The position numbers and the translations under genes were made by a program. A DNA stretch of 64,000 nt from an uncultured Oscillospiraceae bacterium. Its GTDB lineage: Bacteria; Bacillota; Clostridia; Oscillospirales; Oscillospiraceae. The stretch covers positions 186,001 through 250,000 of the forward strand of contig CAKTEQ010000002.1 in NCBI GenBank assembly GCA_934552825.1. Reading direction: 5' to 3'. Of the stretch, positions 34,834 to 42,550 are shown piece after piece; within the stretch, counting starts at the first letter, position 1, and each line of letters starts with the position of its first letter. The notes beneath the pieces are model-generated. The model made no database searches and had not been told where the DNA came from. It saw nothing but the letters and a program-made list of their open reading frames with translations.

Positions 34834-34839
34834 GCGGGT

Positions 34840-34868
34840 ATTATACCACGCGGTTTACCAAAATGCAA
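34840..34868 (-). promoter_or_regulatory. Promoter of rpsB-tsf
   Basis: Minus-strand TTGCAT (34863-34868) and consensus TATAAT (34840-34845) separated by 17 bases, about 140 bases before rpsB. Confidence 0.75.
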
Positions 34869-34898
34869 GCAAAACCGCCGTTTTTTACGTAAATTTTC

Positions 34899-35192
34899 TC
34901 ACGACTCCCAGAACCAGCTCCGCTTCTCCTTCCGCTTCGGCGGGCGCTGGAACTCGCACTCGATGAGGATGATGTCCTCCCCTATCTTTTTCACGGCTTC
35001 CCATGGGATTATGTAGTCGTCCTCTCTGCCGAAGATGCCGAAGAATTTCGCCGGCCCCGGCACTATGAGCGCCGTCACGCAGCTCGTGCATGTGTCGATC
35101 TCAAGGTCGTTCACGTACCCCAGGCGGCATCCGTCGCATATATTTATCACCTCTTTGCAGCGCAGGTCGGAAAATCTGCTGTGCATACCCAT
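34899..35192 (-). CDS. YlmC/YmxH-family PRC-barrel protein
   Basis: 97-residue (or 95 from the second ATG at 35186) protein of the small PRC-barrel YlmC/YmxH family found in spore formers, where it often neighbours sigE-sigG. Conserved pattern: SRFSDLRCKEVINICDGCRLGYVNDLEID and FFGIFGREDDYIIPWEAVKKIGEDIILIE; the C-terminus is basic. Two start codons share one long GGAGGGGG site (4 or 10 bases away) and cannot be separated. It lies downstream of sigG on the same strand, with 0.6 kb of repeats in between. Function is not known beyond a sporulation link. Confidence 0.82.
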   Translation of the reverse strand: MGMHSRFSDLRCKEVINICDGCRLGYVNDLEIDTCTSCVTALIVPGPAKFFGIFGREDDYIIPWEAVKKIGEDIILIECEFQRPPKRKEKRSWFWES

Positions 35193-35261
35193 TCCCCCTC
35201 CTTAAGCCAATGGATATGCGGGAACGGGACGGTTTATGACGGGTGGGAAAATACGTGACCT

Positions 35262-35377
35262 TGACTTCTGATCCCCTCAGTCCCGGCTTCGCCGAGCCAG
35301 CTCCCCTTAGTCACTAAGGGGAGCCTTTGGGGAGCGGGTCTCCGCTGCGCTGCCTTGGTCACCAAGGGGAGCCTTTT
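35262..35377. repeat. Dispersed palindromic repeat, copy A
   Basis: Contains TTCTGATCCCCTCAGTC, a perfect palindrome with arms CTCCCCTTAGT around one base (35301-35323) and a second with arms CCTTGGT (35353-35367), each followed by GAGCCTTT. The 602-base gap 35193-35794 holds only such repeats and no convincing gene. Confidence 0.7.
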
Positions 35378-35577
35378 CCTCCCGGATATGCTGAGCATCA
35401 GCTCAAACCGAGCCGCAGCCGTTCTCCTCAAGGGCTTCCAGCGTCATTCAACGTACCGCACCAGTTGGACGCAGAGCAGAATTCACGGTGAGCACAAGGC
35501 GGGCACTGTTGTCCGCAGTTCCCACTCCCCCTCGCCGCCGCAGGGCGCTTTGCCCCTGTCGGCGAAAGCGGGTTTCT

Positions 35578-35760
35578 TTGGTTACTTTCTTTGATAAGCC
35601 AAAGAAAGTAACAATAAAAGCCTCCCCTTATTGATTAAGGGGAGGTGCCTGTGAAGCAGGCGGAGGGGATAAGAGGTACAATAATGCGCGACTTTAGCTT
35701 CTGATCCCCGGAGGAAGCTAACGCTGACAGCTCCCCTTGTTCACCAAGGGGAGTCTTTCT
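35578..35760. repeat. Dispersed palindromic repeats, copy B
   Basis: CTTTCTTTGATAAGCCAAAG and its continuation (35586-35613) form a hairpin. It is followed by a palindrome with arms CCTCCCCTTA (35621-35645), TTCTGATCCCCG, and a palindrome with arms CTCCCCTT (35731-35753). The 35621-35645 block is identical to one at 46892-46916. Confidence 0.75.
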
Positions 35761-35794
35761 TGGGGGCACCGCTCAGAGTAACCCTTTGGTGCTG

Positions 35795-36565
35795 TCACAG
35801 CTCCTGCTTTATGCGGCTGATGGCGTTTTTCTCCAGGCGGGACACCTGTGCCTGGCTTATGCCCACCTGCGCCGCCACCTCCATCTGGGTCTTTCCCTCG
35901 TAAAAGCGCAGGGAGAGTATCCGTTTTTCCCTGTCGCTCAGGCGCGCCATGGCGTCCTTTATGGCGAGCTGCTCCAGCCAGCCGGTGTCGCTCATGCGCT
36001 CGTCCCCCAGCTGGTCCAGCACGAACACCGCGTCGCTGCCGTCGGAGTAGACCGGCTCGAAGATGGACACCGGGTCCATTATCGCCTCCATGGCGAACAC
36101 CACGTTCTCCCTGGGTATCTCCAGACGCTTTGCTATCTCTTCCACCGTCGGCTCCCGCTGTGTCTCGTTTATCATCTGCTCCTTCACCTGCAGGACCTTG
36201 TACGCCGTGTCCCGGAGGCTGCGGCTGATGCGCAGGGAGCTGTTGTCCCGGAGATAGCGGCGTATCTCCCCCATGATCATGGGCACGCCGTATGTGGAAA
36301 AGCGCACGTTCTGGCTGATGTCGAAGTTGTCGATGGCTTTGATAAGCCCGATACAGCCCACCTGGAAGAGGTCGTTCATGTTCTCGCCCCGACCGGTGAA
36401 CTTTTGTATCACCGAGAGCACAAGGCGCAGATTTCCGTTTATGAGCTTCTCCCGGGCGGCAGCGTCCCCCTGCTTCGTCAGGCGCAGCAGCCGCGCCGTC
36501 TCCTCGCCGCCGAGCACCTTCAGCTCCGACGTGTTCACCCCGCTGATCTCCACCTTGCACTGCAT
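35795..36565 (-). CDS. sigG: RNA polymerase sporulation sigma factor SigG
   Basis: Late forespore sigma factor, 256 residues from the ATG at 36565. The N-terminus MQCKVEISGVNTSELKVL matches SigG (KVEICGVDTSKLPVL in Bacillus). Region 2: NGNLRLVLSVIQKFTGRGE, DLFQVGCIGLIKAIDNFD and FSTYGVPMIMGEIRRYLRD. Region 3 and region 4.2 with TQMEVAAQVGISQAQVSRLEK. Distinguished from SigF by the N-terminal segment and FEPVYSDGSDAVFVLDQLGDE. A reading from 36613 is longer but lies across the promoter. Here the gene is opposite in direction to spoIIGA-sigE, unlike the usual adjacent order. Confidence 0.94.
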   Translation of the reverse strand: MQCKVEISGVNTSELKVLGGEETARLLRLTKQGDAAAREKLINGNLRLVLSVIQKFTGRGENMNDLFQVGCIGLIKAIDNFDISQNVRFSTYGVPMIMGEIRRYLRDNSSLRISRSLRDTAYKVLQVKEQMINETQREPTVEEIAKRLEIPRENVVFAMEAIMDPVSIFEPVYSDGSDAVFVLDQLGDERMSDTGWLEQLAIKDAMARLSDREKRILSLRFYEGKTQMEVAAQVGISQAQVSRLEKNAISRIKQEL

Positions 36566-36602
36566 GCCCTTTCCCCTTTCTCTCCTCTTTTTTCTTACGG
36601 AG

Positions 36603-36631
36603 AGTATTGCCATGGGGCGCGCTTTTCATTC
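36603..36631 (-). promoter_or_regulatory. Candidate sigma-F/G-type promoter of sigG
   Basis: Minus-strand GGCAATACT (36603-36611) fits the forespore-sigma -10 pattern GGnnAnAnT, with GAATG (36627-36631) 15 bases upstream as a weak -35. sigG is sigma-F-transcribed in Bacillus, so the match is plausible. Confidence 0.4.
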
Positions 36632-36678
36632 CGGTGAAAACTGTGGAAATATTTTGTTTTGCAAACTTTGCACTATAA

Positions 36679-36707
36679 TTGACATGTGTTTACCAATGGT
36701 GTATAAT
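36679..36707 (+). promoter_or_regulatory. Consensus sigma-A promoter of the dehydrogenase gene
   Basis: TTGACA (36679-36684) and TATAAT (36702-36707), both perfect, with the optimal 17-base spacer. It starts a leader of about 50 bases before AAGGAGG. Confidence 0.85.
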
Positions 36708-36765
36708 GTCCGCCGTATTAAGGAAGCAAGGCTCCCGGAGCCAAGAAAATAAGGAGGAATTTTTC

Positions 36766-37533
36766 ATGTGCAAGAAACTTGAAAACAAGGTTGCCGTCAT
36801 CACCGGCGGCGCTTCCGGCATAGGCGAAGCCACAGCGAAGCTGTTCGTGGAGAACGGCGCGAAGGTGTTCCTGGTGGATATCAGCGAGCCCAACCTGCAG
36901 AGAGTGGCAGGCGAGATCAAGGCCATGGGCGGCGAAGTGGACTACGCGGTCTGTGACGTATCCAAGCACGAGCAGTGCAAGGCCGCTGTTGAGAAGTGCC
37001 AGGCGACCTTCGGCGATCAGATCCACGTTCTCGTTAACAGCGCGGGCGTGCTGGATAAGCACCGCGCCATCACAAACTGCCCCCCCGAGTTCTGGCAGTG
37101 GGTCGTGGGCATCAACCTCAACGGCACATACAGCTTCTGCCACGAGATACTCAAGATCATGCTGAAGTACAAAGAGGGCTCCATCGTGAACGTGTCCTCC
37201 GGCGCTTACCTGCGTGCTAACTCCGGCGCGGCTTACACAGCCACAAAGTACGCTGTGGTCGGCCTGACGAAGAACATGGCCATCCAGTGCTCCCCCATCG
37301 GCATCCGCGTGAACGCCATCTGCCCGGGCGTCACAATGACTCCCATGAACGATCCCAAGAACCTTGCGGAAAACGACCAGGAGTTCGGCGAGATCTGCTT
37401 CAGACATATCGACCTCACTCTGCCTCCTCTGGACGCTATCGACCAGGCAAAGGGCATCCTGTACTTCGCCTGCGACGACTCTCACGGCGTTACCGGTCAG
37501 GTCATCGGCATCGACAACGGCGTATTCCTGTAA
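36766..37533 (+). CDS. Short-chain dehydrogenase/reductase (SDR family)
   Basis: NAD(P)-dependent oxidoreductase with a Rossmann fold, 255 residues. Cofactor loop TGGASGIGEATAKLF (TGxxxGxG), DIS after strand 2 (the Asp suggests NAD preference), NSAG structural motif, and the catalytic Ser-Tyr-Lys in VNVSSGAYLRANSGAAYTATKYA. The C-terminal GQVIGIDNGVFL is typical of classical SDRs. The ATG at 36766 follows AAGGAGG; a reading from 36679 would begin inside the promoter. Preceded by a perfect promoter and closed by its own terminator, it is a separate unit set between sigG and spoIIGA. Substrate unknown. Confidence 0.92.
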   Translation: MCKKLENKVAVITGGASGIGEATAKLFVENGAKVFLVDISEPNLQRVAGEIKAMGGEVDYAVCDVSKHEQCKAAVEKCQATFGDQIHVLVNSAGVLDKHRAITNCPPEFWQWVVGINLNGTYSFCHEILKIMLKYKEGSIVNVSSGAYLRANSGAAYTATKYAVVGLTKNMAIQCSPIGIRVNAICPGVTMTPMNDPKNLAENDQEFGEICFRHIDLTLPPLDAIDQAKGILYFACDDSHGVTGQVIGIDNGVFL

Positions 37534-37566
37534 GAAGCAGGGCGCAAGCCCCGATATAAAGCAGCA

Positions 37567-37604
37567 AAGTACCCGGAGACGAATCCGTCTCCGGGTACTT
37601 TTTT
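37567..37604 (+). terminator. Terminator of the SDR gene
   Basis: 14-bp stem AAGTACCCGGAGAC / GTCTCCGGGTACTT followed by TTTTT. Confidence 0.92.
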
Positions 37605-37633
37605 AATCCGTTCAGCGGCATACCGCCCCCTCT

Positions 37634-37668
37634 TTGCGACATTTTTATTCCCTCCGCCGCCGTATAAT
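37634..37668 (+). promoter_or_regulatory. Candidate spoIIGA promoter with long spacer and 0A-like box
   Basis: TATAAT (37663-37668) stands 23 bases after TTGCGA (37634-37639). The Bacillus spoIIG promoter is known for an abnormal 22-base spacer bridged by Spo0A. The reverse strand here reads ATGTCGCAA, one mismatch from the Spo0A core TGTCGAA. The leader would be very short (about 12 bases). Confidence 0.4.
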
Positions 37669-37686
37669 GCCCTCGGAGGGGTGGAC

Positions 37687-38505
37687 ATGACCACAGTTTA
37701 TATAGACCTTCTTTTCATCGAAAACTTCATAATCAACTACCTGCTTCTCTTCACGGCGGCATACGTCGCCGGAGAGCGCGTACCCCGGAAAAGGCTCATC
37801 CCCGGGGCGCTCGCCGGAGCGGTCTACTCCGTGTGCGTATACATTCCGCCCCTGCGCCCGGCCCTCATGAACCCCCTGTGCAAGATAGCCGCGGGGGCGC
37901 TCATGTGCCTCATGGCCTACGGGTGGAGAAAGAGAACGCTCCGCCTTGCCCTCGTGTTCCTCGCCTGCGCCTGCGCCTTCGCGGGCGGGGTGTTCGCCGT
38001 GAGCATGCTGACCGCGGGGCGCCTGAGTTTGCCTGTAAGCGGGCGGACGCTCGCGGCGGCGGTGTGCCTTATGTTCCTCACAGCCCTGCTGATCTTCGGC
38101 CGGTTCGCCCGCCACGGGGGCATCGCCCGGGACACGGTCCAGTGCCGGGTGCGTTATGGCGGGCGGGAGTGCGCCTGCGCCGCTCTGGTGGACACGGGCA
38201 ACACGCTCACGGACCCCATCACGGGCAAGGGCGTGCTCGTGCTGGAGCGGGAGAAATTCCTCTCCCTCCTGCCGCCCCTCGCCCGGGCTGTGATATGCGC
38301 CGCGCCGGATACATACGCCGCTGCGGTAAGGCTGGGCGCGCCCTTCCGCATCCTGCCCGTCACCACGGTGAGCGGGCGGGGCGCGATGCTGGTGCTGCCT
38401 CCGGACGAGGTGGAGCTCGACGGCAAAAAGGAGGAGCGTCTGCTTGTGGGACTTGCCGCCGGGGAGCTGCGGGACGGCTGCTGCGCCCTGGTAGGACGGA
38501 TATGA
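37687..38505 (+). CDS. spoIIGA: Sigma-E processing peptidase SpoIIGA
   Basis: Membrane-embedded aspartic protease that removes the pro-sequence of sigma-E in the mother cell. 272 residues from the ATG at 37687, which has GGAGGG 6 bases upstream; a GTG two codons earlier overlaps the site. The N-terminal half has five hydrophobic spans starting TVYIDLLFIENFIINYLLLFTAAYVAG. The C-terminal half contains the aspartic protease motif ALVDTGNTLTDPITGKGVLVLE near residue 170. Immediately upstream of its substrate gene sigE (12 bases). Confidence 0.92.
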   Translation: MTTVYIDLLFIENFIINYLLLFTAAYVAGERVPRKRLIPGALAGAVYSVCVYIPPLRPALMNPLCKIAAGALMCLMAYGWRKRTLRLALVFLACACAFAGGVFAVSMLTAGRLSLPVSGRTLAAAVCLMFLTALLIFGRFARHGGIARDTVQCRVRYGGRECACAALVDTGNTLTDPITGKGVLVLEREKFLSLLPPLARAVICAAPDTYAAAVRLGAPFRILPVTTVSGRGAMLVLPPDEVELDGKKEERLLVGLAAGELRDGCCALVGRI

Positions 38506-38517
38506 AAGGAGCGGAAT

Positions 38518-39216
38518 ATGAGCATAATCGGGATAATACGCAGGATATACGCCCGCCTTACAGCGGGGAAGATAATGTACATCGGCGGCAGCGACGTGCT
38601 GCCTCAGCCTCTCACCCCCGCCCAGGAGGCGCTGGCTATGGAGCGGCTCTCCGCCGGGGACGAGACCGTGCGCTCGGAGCTCATCGAGCACAACCTGCGC
38701 CTTGTGGTCTATATCGCCAGGCGCTTCGAGAACACGGGGATAAACATCGAGGACCTCATCTCTATCGGCACCATCGGGCTTATCAAGGCGATCAACACTT
38801 TCGCCCCGGAGAAGAACATCAAGCTCGCCACATACGCCTCCCGCTGCATCGAAAACGAGATACTCATGTATCTGCGCAAGACCTCATCCCGGAAAAACGA
38901 GATATCCTTCGACGAGCCCCTCAACACGGACTGGGACGGCAACGAGCTGCTCCTGAGCGACATACTGGGCACTGACTCGGACACTGTCATCCGCCCCATG
39001 GAGGATGACGTGGACATCCAGCTCCTGCGCCAGGCTGTGGAGCGCCTCGGCGAGCGGGAGAAGGGCATCATGGTCATGCGCTACGGGCTCGGCGGAACAC
39101 GGCGGCGCACTCAGAAGGAGGTGGCGGACATGATGGGCATCTCCCAGTCATACATATCCCGCCTGGAAAAGAGGATAATCCACCGGCTCCACCGGGACAT
39201 ATCAAGGTATATATAG
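38518..39216 (+). CDS. sigE: RNA polymerase sporulation sigma factor SigE (pro-sigma-E)
   Basis: Early mother-cell sigma factor, 232 residues. The first 25 or so residues (MSIIGIIRRIYARLTAGKIMY) are the amphipathic, membrane-binding pro-sequence removed by SpoIIGA. Then IGGSDVLPQPLTPAQE, region 2 (EHNLRLVVYIARRFENTGINIEDLISIGTIGL, FAPEKNIKLATYASRCIENEILMYLRK) and region 4 (MRYGLGGTRRRTQKEVADMMGISQSYISRLEKR). RBS AGGAG. Directly follows spoIIGA and is closed by a terminator; sigG does not follow, unlike in Bacillus and most Clostridia. Confidence 0.97.
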   Translation: MSIIGIIRRIYARLTAGKIMYIGGSDVLPQPLTPAQEALAMERLSAGDETVRSELIEHNLRLVVYIARRFENTGINIEDLISIGTIGLIKAINTFAPEKNIKLATYASRCIENEILMYLRKTSSRKNEISFDEPLNTDWDGNELLLSDILGTDSDTVIRPMEDDVDIQLLRQAVERLGEREKGIMVMRYGLGGTRRRTQKEVADMMGISQSYISRLEKRIIHRLHRDISRYI

Positions 39217-39221
39217 TCAGC

Positions 39222-39253
39222 AAAAAGGCAGCCCCCCGAGGGGCTGCCTTTTT
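39222..39253. terminator. Bidirectional terminator between sigE and the radical SAM gene
   Basis: 14-bp stem AAAAAGGCAGCCCC / GGGGCTGCCTTTTT with a 4-base loop. T-runs occur on both strands between convergent genes. Confidence 0.9.
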
Positions 39254-39260
39254 CGCGGCG

Positions 39261-40145
39261 TCACAGCCGCTGCATACCGTTATTGTTCTTTCTTCTCAGA
39301 CCGCTGCCGTCCTTCAGCGCCTGGTCTATCTCCCCGAGCAGCCGTTCCCGGTCCTCCTTCAGCGTGCCCTTGAGGGGCAGGAAGTTCGAGACATGGTTGC
39401 TCGTGAAGTGCAGCCCCGTCATCTCAATATCCTCTATCATCATGCGGGTCTCCATGAGCGCCTGCTCCGCGTCCAGCATCTTGAATTCCCCGCTTTTCAC
39501 CTTCTCCCAGAGGGGGGTGTTTGGCACCGCGCTGAATGTCATGGCGGAGACGTGCCCGGGGCGCATCTCGTTTATGAGCCGCGCCGTCTCCCTGGCGTGC
39601 TCCTCGTCCGCGAGCCCGGTGCCGCCCAGGCCCAGCAGGACCGTGCACCACACGTCGATGCCCGCCTCTTCAAGGCGTCTGCCCGCTTTCAGCATGGTCT
39701 CCCGGTCGCAGCCCTTGTTCACGGCTTTGAGGATTCTGTCGCTGCCGCTCTCCACGCCCAGATACGCCCGGCTCAGGCCCAGCTCATGGAGGTGCCGGAG
39801 CTGCTCCGGCGTCTTTGTGAGGGTGCTGCGTGGTCCGGCGTAGGTCGTGACCTTCTCCAGATTGGGGAAGGATTTATAGAGCCAGTGGAGTATCGTCTCC
39901 CAGTATTCCATCTTCATGACGATGGCGTCCCCGTCGCAGACGAACACACGCCTTACCTGGCTGCCGTAGTAGTCCCGGGCCATGAAGATATCCTCAACGA
40001 TCTCGTTGAGGGGGCGGATGTGGAACTGCTTGTCCTTATACATTCCGCAGAATGTGCACTTGTTATGGGAACAGCCCACCGTCGCCTGGAGGATGTAGCT
40101 GCGCCACTCCCCGGGCGGTCTGTAAATATCTCCCTCGTATCTCAT
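39261..40145 (-). CDS. Radical SAM protein of unknown function
   Basis: 294-residue radical SAM enzyme. The [4Fe-4S] cysteines are CSHNKCTFC (Cys25, Cys30, Cys33), a CX4CX2C variant of the usual CX3CX2C; GMYKDKQFHIRP follows. Later segments VFVCDGDAIVMKMEYWETIL, VTTYAGPRSTLTKTPEQLRHLHELGLSRAYLGVESGSDRIL and VLLGLGGTGLADEEHARETARLI fit the Elp3/MiaB-like TIM barrel. It is common in Clostridia, where it is annotated only generically. Its ATG overlaps the DUF951 stop (ATGA). Substrate unknown. Confidence 0.88.
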   Translation of the reverse strand: MRYEGDIYRPPGEWRSYILQATVGCSHNKCTFCGMYKDKQFHIRPLNEIVEDIFMARDYYGSQVRRVFVCDGDAIVMKMEYWETILHWLYKSFPNLEKVTTYAGPRSTLTKTPEQLRHLHELGLSRAYLGVESGSDRILKAVNKGCDRETMLKAGRRLEEAGIDVWCTVLLGLGGTGLADEEHARETARLINEMRPGHVSAMTFSAVPNTPLWEKVKSGEFKMLDAEQALMETRMMIEDIEMTGLHFTSNHVSNFLPLKGTLKEDRERLLGEIDQALKDGSGLRRKNNNGMQRL

Positions 40146-40333
40146 CCTTCTTCTCCTTCCCGCAGGACCTTTCGTATGTTCCGCTCGATATTATTCCGGG
40201 GCGACATTATCTCGTGGCCGCAGCCCAGGCACCTGAGCTTGAAGTCCATGCCCACCCGGAGCACCTGCCATTGGTCGCTGCCGCAGGGGTGCTTCTTCTT
40301 CATCGTGAGCCTGTCGCCCACCTGTATATCCAT
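40142..40333 (-). CDS. DUF951 family small protein
   Basis: 63 residues starting MDIQVGDRLTMKKKHPCGSD. DUF951 proteins are short Firmicutes proteins with a VGDxVxxKKxHPCG start and a CxxC-type RCLGCGH motif, seen here; the cysteines may bind zinc. ATG with GAGGAGG 8 bases upstream. First gene of a two-gene unit with the radical SAM gene. A longer reading upstream to 40771 is antisense to the S1 gene and is rejected. Function unknown. Confidence 0.88.
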   Translation of the reverse strand: MDIQVGDRLTMKKKHPCGSDQWQVLRVGMDFKLRCLGCGHEIMSPRNNIERNIRKVLREGEEG

Positions 40334-40409
40334 AGTGATGACCTCCTCATATCGCCGGGTGCCGGCGCATATAATCATAGCACATTCAATCAAAAAAAGA
40401 GGGTGCAGT

Positions 40410-41288
40410 ATGAAAAAATTTCTCCCCGAGGGTATGCTTGCTGATTCCGACGCCTTGCCCGGCGGGAACCAGGAGCTTATATACGCCATGAAAAACGCCC
40501 GCATTCTCCAGGGCAGAGCCTTGATGTGCACCCGGGACCGGGATCTCGTCGTCGCCGCCCTGGGCAGGGAGCTGACCATCCCCCGGGGCGAGACCGCTAT
40601 CGGCGCCGACACCGGGGACGTGAAGGATATCGCCGTGCTCTCCCGGGTGGGAAAGCACGTGAGCTTCATGATAACAGGGCTGGACAAAGCCCCGGACGGC
40701 AGCCTTATACCCCGCATCTCCCGCAGAGCCGCCCAGAAGGCGGCGCTGGAGCATCTTATGACCGGCGTCACCGCCGGGGACGTCCTGCCCGCCGTGGTGA
40801 CTCATTTGGAGTCCTTCGGCGCTTTTGTGGACATCGGCTGCGGGATAACCTCCCTTGTGGGCATCGAGAACATCTCCGTCGCCCGTATCGGCCACCCCTC
40901 CGCCCGCTTCGCCCCAGGGCAGCGGATAAACGTACTCGTCACGGGTATCGACACCGATCTTGACCGGGTCCACCTGAGCCACAAGGAGCTGCTGGGCACC
41001 TGGGCTGAGAACGCGGAACTCTTCCGCCCGGGGGACACCGTAGCGGGCATCGTCCGGGGCGTTAAGGATTACGGCATTTTCATCGAGCTTACGCCGAATC
41101 TCTCAGGGCTCGCCGAGTGGCGGGAGGGGCTTGTCCCCGGGCAGCGGGTGTCCGTCTACATAAAGTCCATCATCCCGGAAAAGCGGAAGGTGAAGCTCGC
41201 TCTTATCGACACGCTCCCCCCGGAGAGCGGCCCGGCTCCCCTGCGGTATTTCATAAGCTCCGGGCATATTGACAGCTGGTCTTACTGA
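40410..41288 (+). CDS. S1 RNA-binding domain protein
   Basis: 292 residues; an RNA-binding protein related to ribosomal protein S1, likely a translation or RNA-decay factor. The N-terminal region (about 1-125) starts MKKFLPEGMLADSDALPGG and has GRALMCTRDRDLVVAALGRE, a degenerate S1-like fold. Two clearer S1 motifs follow at about 130-205 (LPAVVTHLESFGAFVDIGCG ... VHLSHKELLGTW) and 215-275 (GIVRGVKDYGIFIELTPNLSGL). The ATG at 40410 has AGAGGGTG upstream; extension to 39393 is antisense to the radical SAM gene. It overlaps the end of rarA by 7 bases (convergent). Confidence 0.88.
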   Translation: MKKFLPEGMLADSDALPGGNQELIYAMKNARILQGRALMCTRDRDLVVAALGRELTIPRGETAIGADTGDVKDIAVLSRVGKHVSFMITGLDKAPDGSLIPRISRRAAQKAALEHLMTGVTAGDVLPAVVTHLESFGAFVDIGCGITSLVGIENISVARIGHPSARFAPGQRINVLVTGIDTDLDRVHLSHKELLGTWAENAELFRPGDTVAGIVRGVKDYGIFIELTPNLSGLAEWREGLVPGQRVSVYIKSIIPEKRKVKLALIDTLPPESGPAPLRYFISSGHIDSWSY

Positions 41289-42550
41289 CCGCCCTTTATC
41301 TTATCCCAGTAGGCTTTGAACGCCTGCTCCGTTTTATTGTCCCCGTATTTGTAATATTTAACGTCCTTCAGGGCGTCCGGCAGGTACTGCTGTTTTACAT
41401 AGTGATTCGGGAAATTATGGGGGTAGAGATACCCCTGCTCCCGCTCAAAGCCCGTACCGTCCGCATGGACGTTCTGAAGCTCCCGGGGGATAGGGCCGGT
41501 CTTACCCCGGCGCACATCCCGGATGGCGGCGTCTATACCCATGCAGCCGGAATTGGACTTTGGGGAGTTCGCCAGGAGGATCACGGCGTCCGCCAGAGGC
41601 AGGCGCGCCTCCGGCAGTCCAAGCTGGATGGCGGCGTCCACGCACGCCTTCACGATGGGTATCGCCTGAGGATAGGCAAGGCCTATGTCCTCGCAGGCGG
41701 AACATAGTATCCGCCGGCAGGCGGGCAGCAGGTCCCCCGCCTCCAGTATCCGGGCGAGGTAGTGCAGCGCCGCATCCGGGTCGCTCCCCCGGAGGGACTT
41801 CATAAGAGCCGAGAGGATATCATAGTGCTCATCCCCGTCCCGGTCATACCGCATGGCGCTGCGCTGGGACACCTCCCGGGCGTCCTCCATGGTTATCTCC
41901 GCCCGGCCCCCGTGTATGGGCGCGGCGGAGAAGAGCAGCTCCACGGCGTTTATCCCCTTGCGCACGTCCCCGCCGCAGCTCATGGCGATGTGCTTTACCA
42001 CCTCGTCGGGCACGTCCGCCGTTATGTCCAGGCGCTTTTCCATGGCGGCGCACGCCCGGCGCACCGCCCTTTCCACGTCCTCCGGCTCCACTGGCTTGAA
42101 CTCGAACACGGTGGAGCGGCTGAGCAGGGCGTTATACACGCAGAAATAGGGGTTATCTGTCGTGGAGGCGATGAGAGTTATCTTCCCGTTCTCCATATAT
42201 TCCAGCAGGCTCTGCTGCTGCTTTTTGTTGAAATACTGTATCTCATCCAGGTACAGGAGTATCCCCTCGGGGGCGAGGAGCGTGTCCGCGTCCCGGATTA
42301 TCTCCTTCACGTCCGCGAGGGAAGCGCTGGTGGCGTTGAGCTTATACAGACGCCGGTTAGTCCGCCGGGCGATTATCCCCGCGACGGTGGTCTTTCCCGT
42401 GCCGCTGGGGCCGTAAAAGACCATGTTGGACACCTGGCCGCTCTCGATTATGCGCCGGAGCATCCGCCCCTGGCCGAGAATATGTTCCTGACCCACCACT
42501 TCATCAAGTCCGGTGGGTCTTATTTCGTCCGCAAGAGGCCGGCTCGTCAT
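41282..42550 (-). CDS. rarA: Replication-associated recombination protein A (RarA/MgsA)
   Basis: AAA+ ATPase related to clamp loaders, acting at stalled replication forks. 422 residues. N-terminal RPTGLDEVVGQEHILGQG, Walker A MVFYGPSGTGKTTVAGII, Walker B ILLYLDEIQYFNKKQQQ, sensor segment TLIASTTDNPYFCVYNALLSRS, and the C-terminal oligomerisation domain with ALHYLARILEAGDLLPACRRIL and HNFPNHYVKQQYLPD. Its ATG overlaps the stop of the upstream membrane-protein gene (ATGA), an unusual partner for rarA. Confidence 0.95.
   Translation of the reverse strand: MTSRPLADEIRPTGLDEVVGQEHILGQGRMLRRIIESGQVSNMVFYGPSGTGKTTVAGIIARRTNRRLYKLNATSASLADVKEIIRDADTLLAPEGILLYLDEIQYFNKKQQQSLLEYMENGKITLIASTTDNPYFCVYNALLSRSTVFEFKPVEPEDVERAVRRACAAMEKRLDITADVPDEVVKHIAMSCGGDVRKGINAVELLFSAAPIHGGRAEITMEDAREVSQRSAMRYDRDGDEHYDILSALMKSLRGSDPDAALHYLARILEAGDLLPACRRILCSACEDIGLAYPQAIPIVKACVDAAIQLGLPEARLPLADAVILLANSPKSNSGCMGIDAAIRDVRRGKTGPIPRELQNVHADGTGFEREQGYLYPHNFPNHYVKQQYLPDALKDVKYYKYGDNKTEQAFKAYWDKIKGGQ

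Noticed and set aside
35193..35794. Insertion sequence in the 0.6-kb gap between ylmC and sigG
   Set aside because: No transposase frame or terminal inverted repeats; only short palindromic repeats.
39393..40409. N-terminal extension of the S1-domain protein to 39393
   Set aside because: The upstream part is antisense to the radical SAM gene; an ATG with RBS at 40410 starts the conserved protein.
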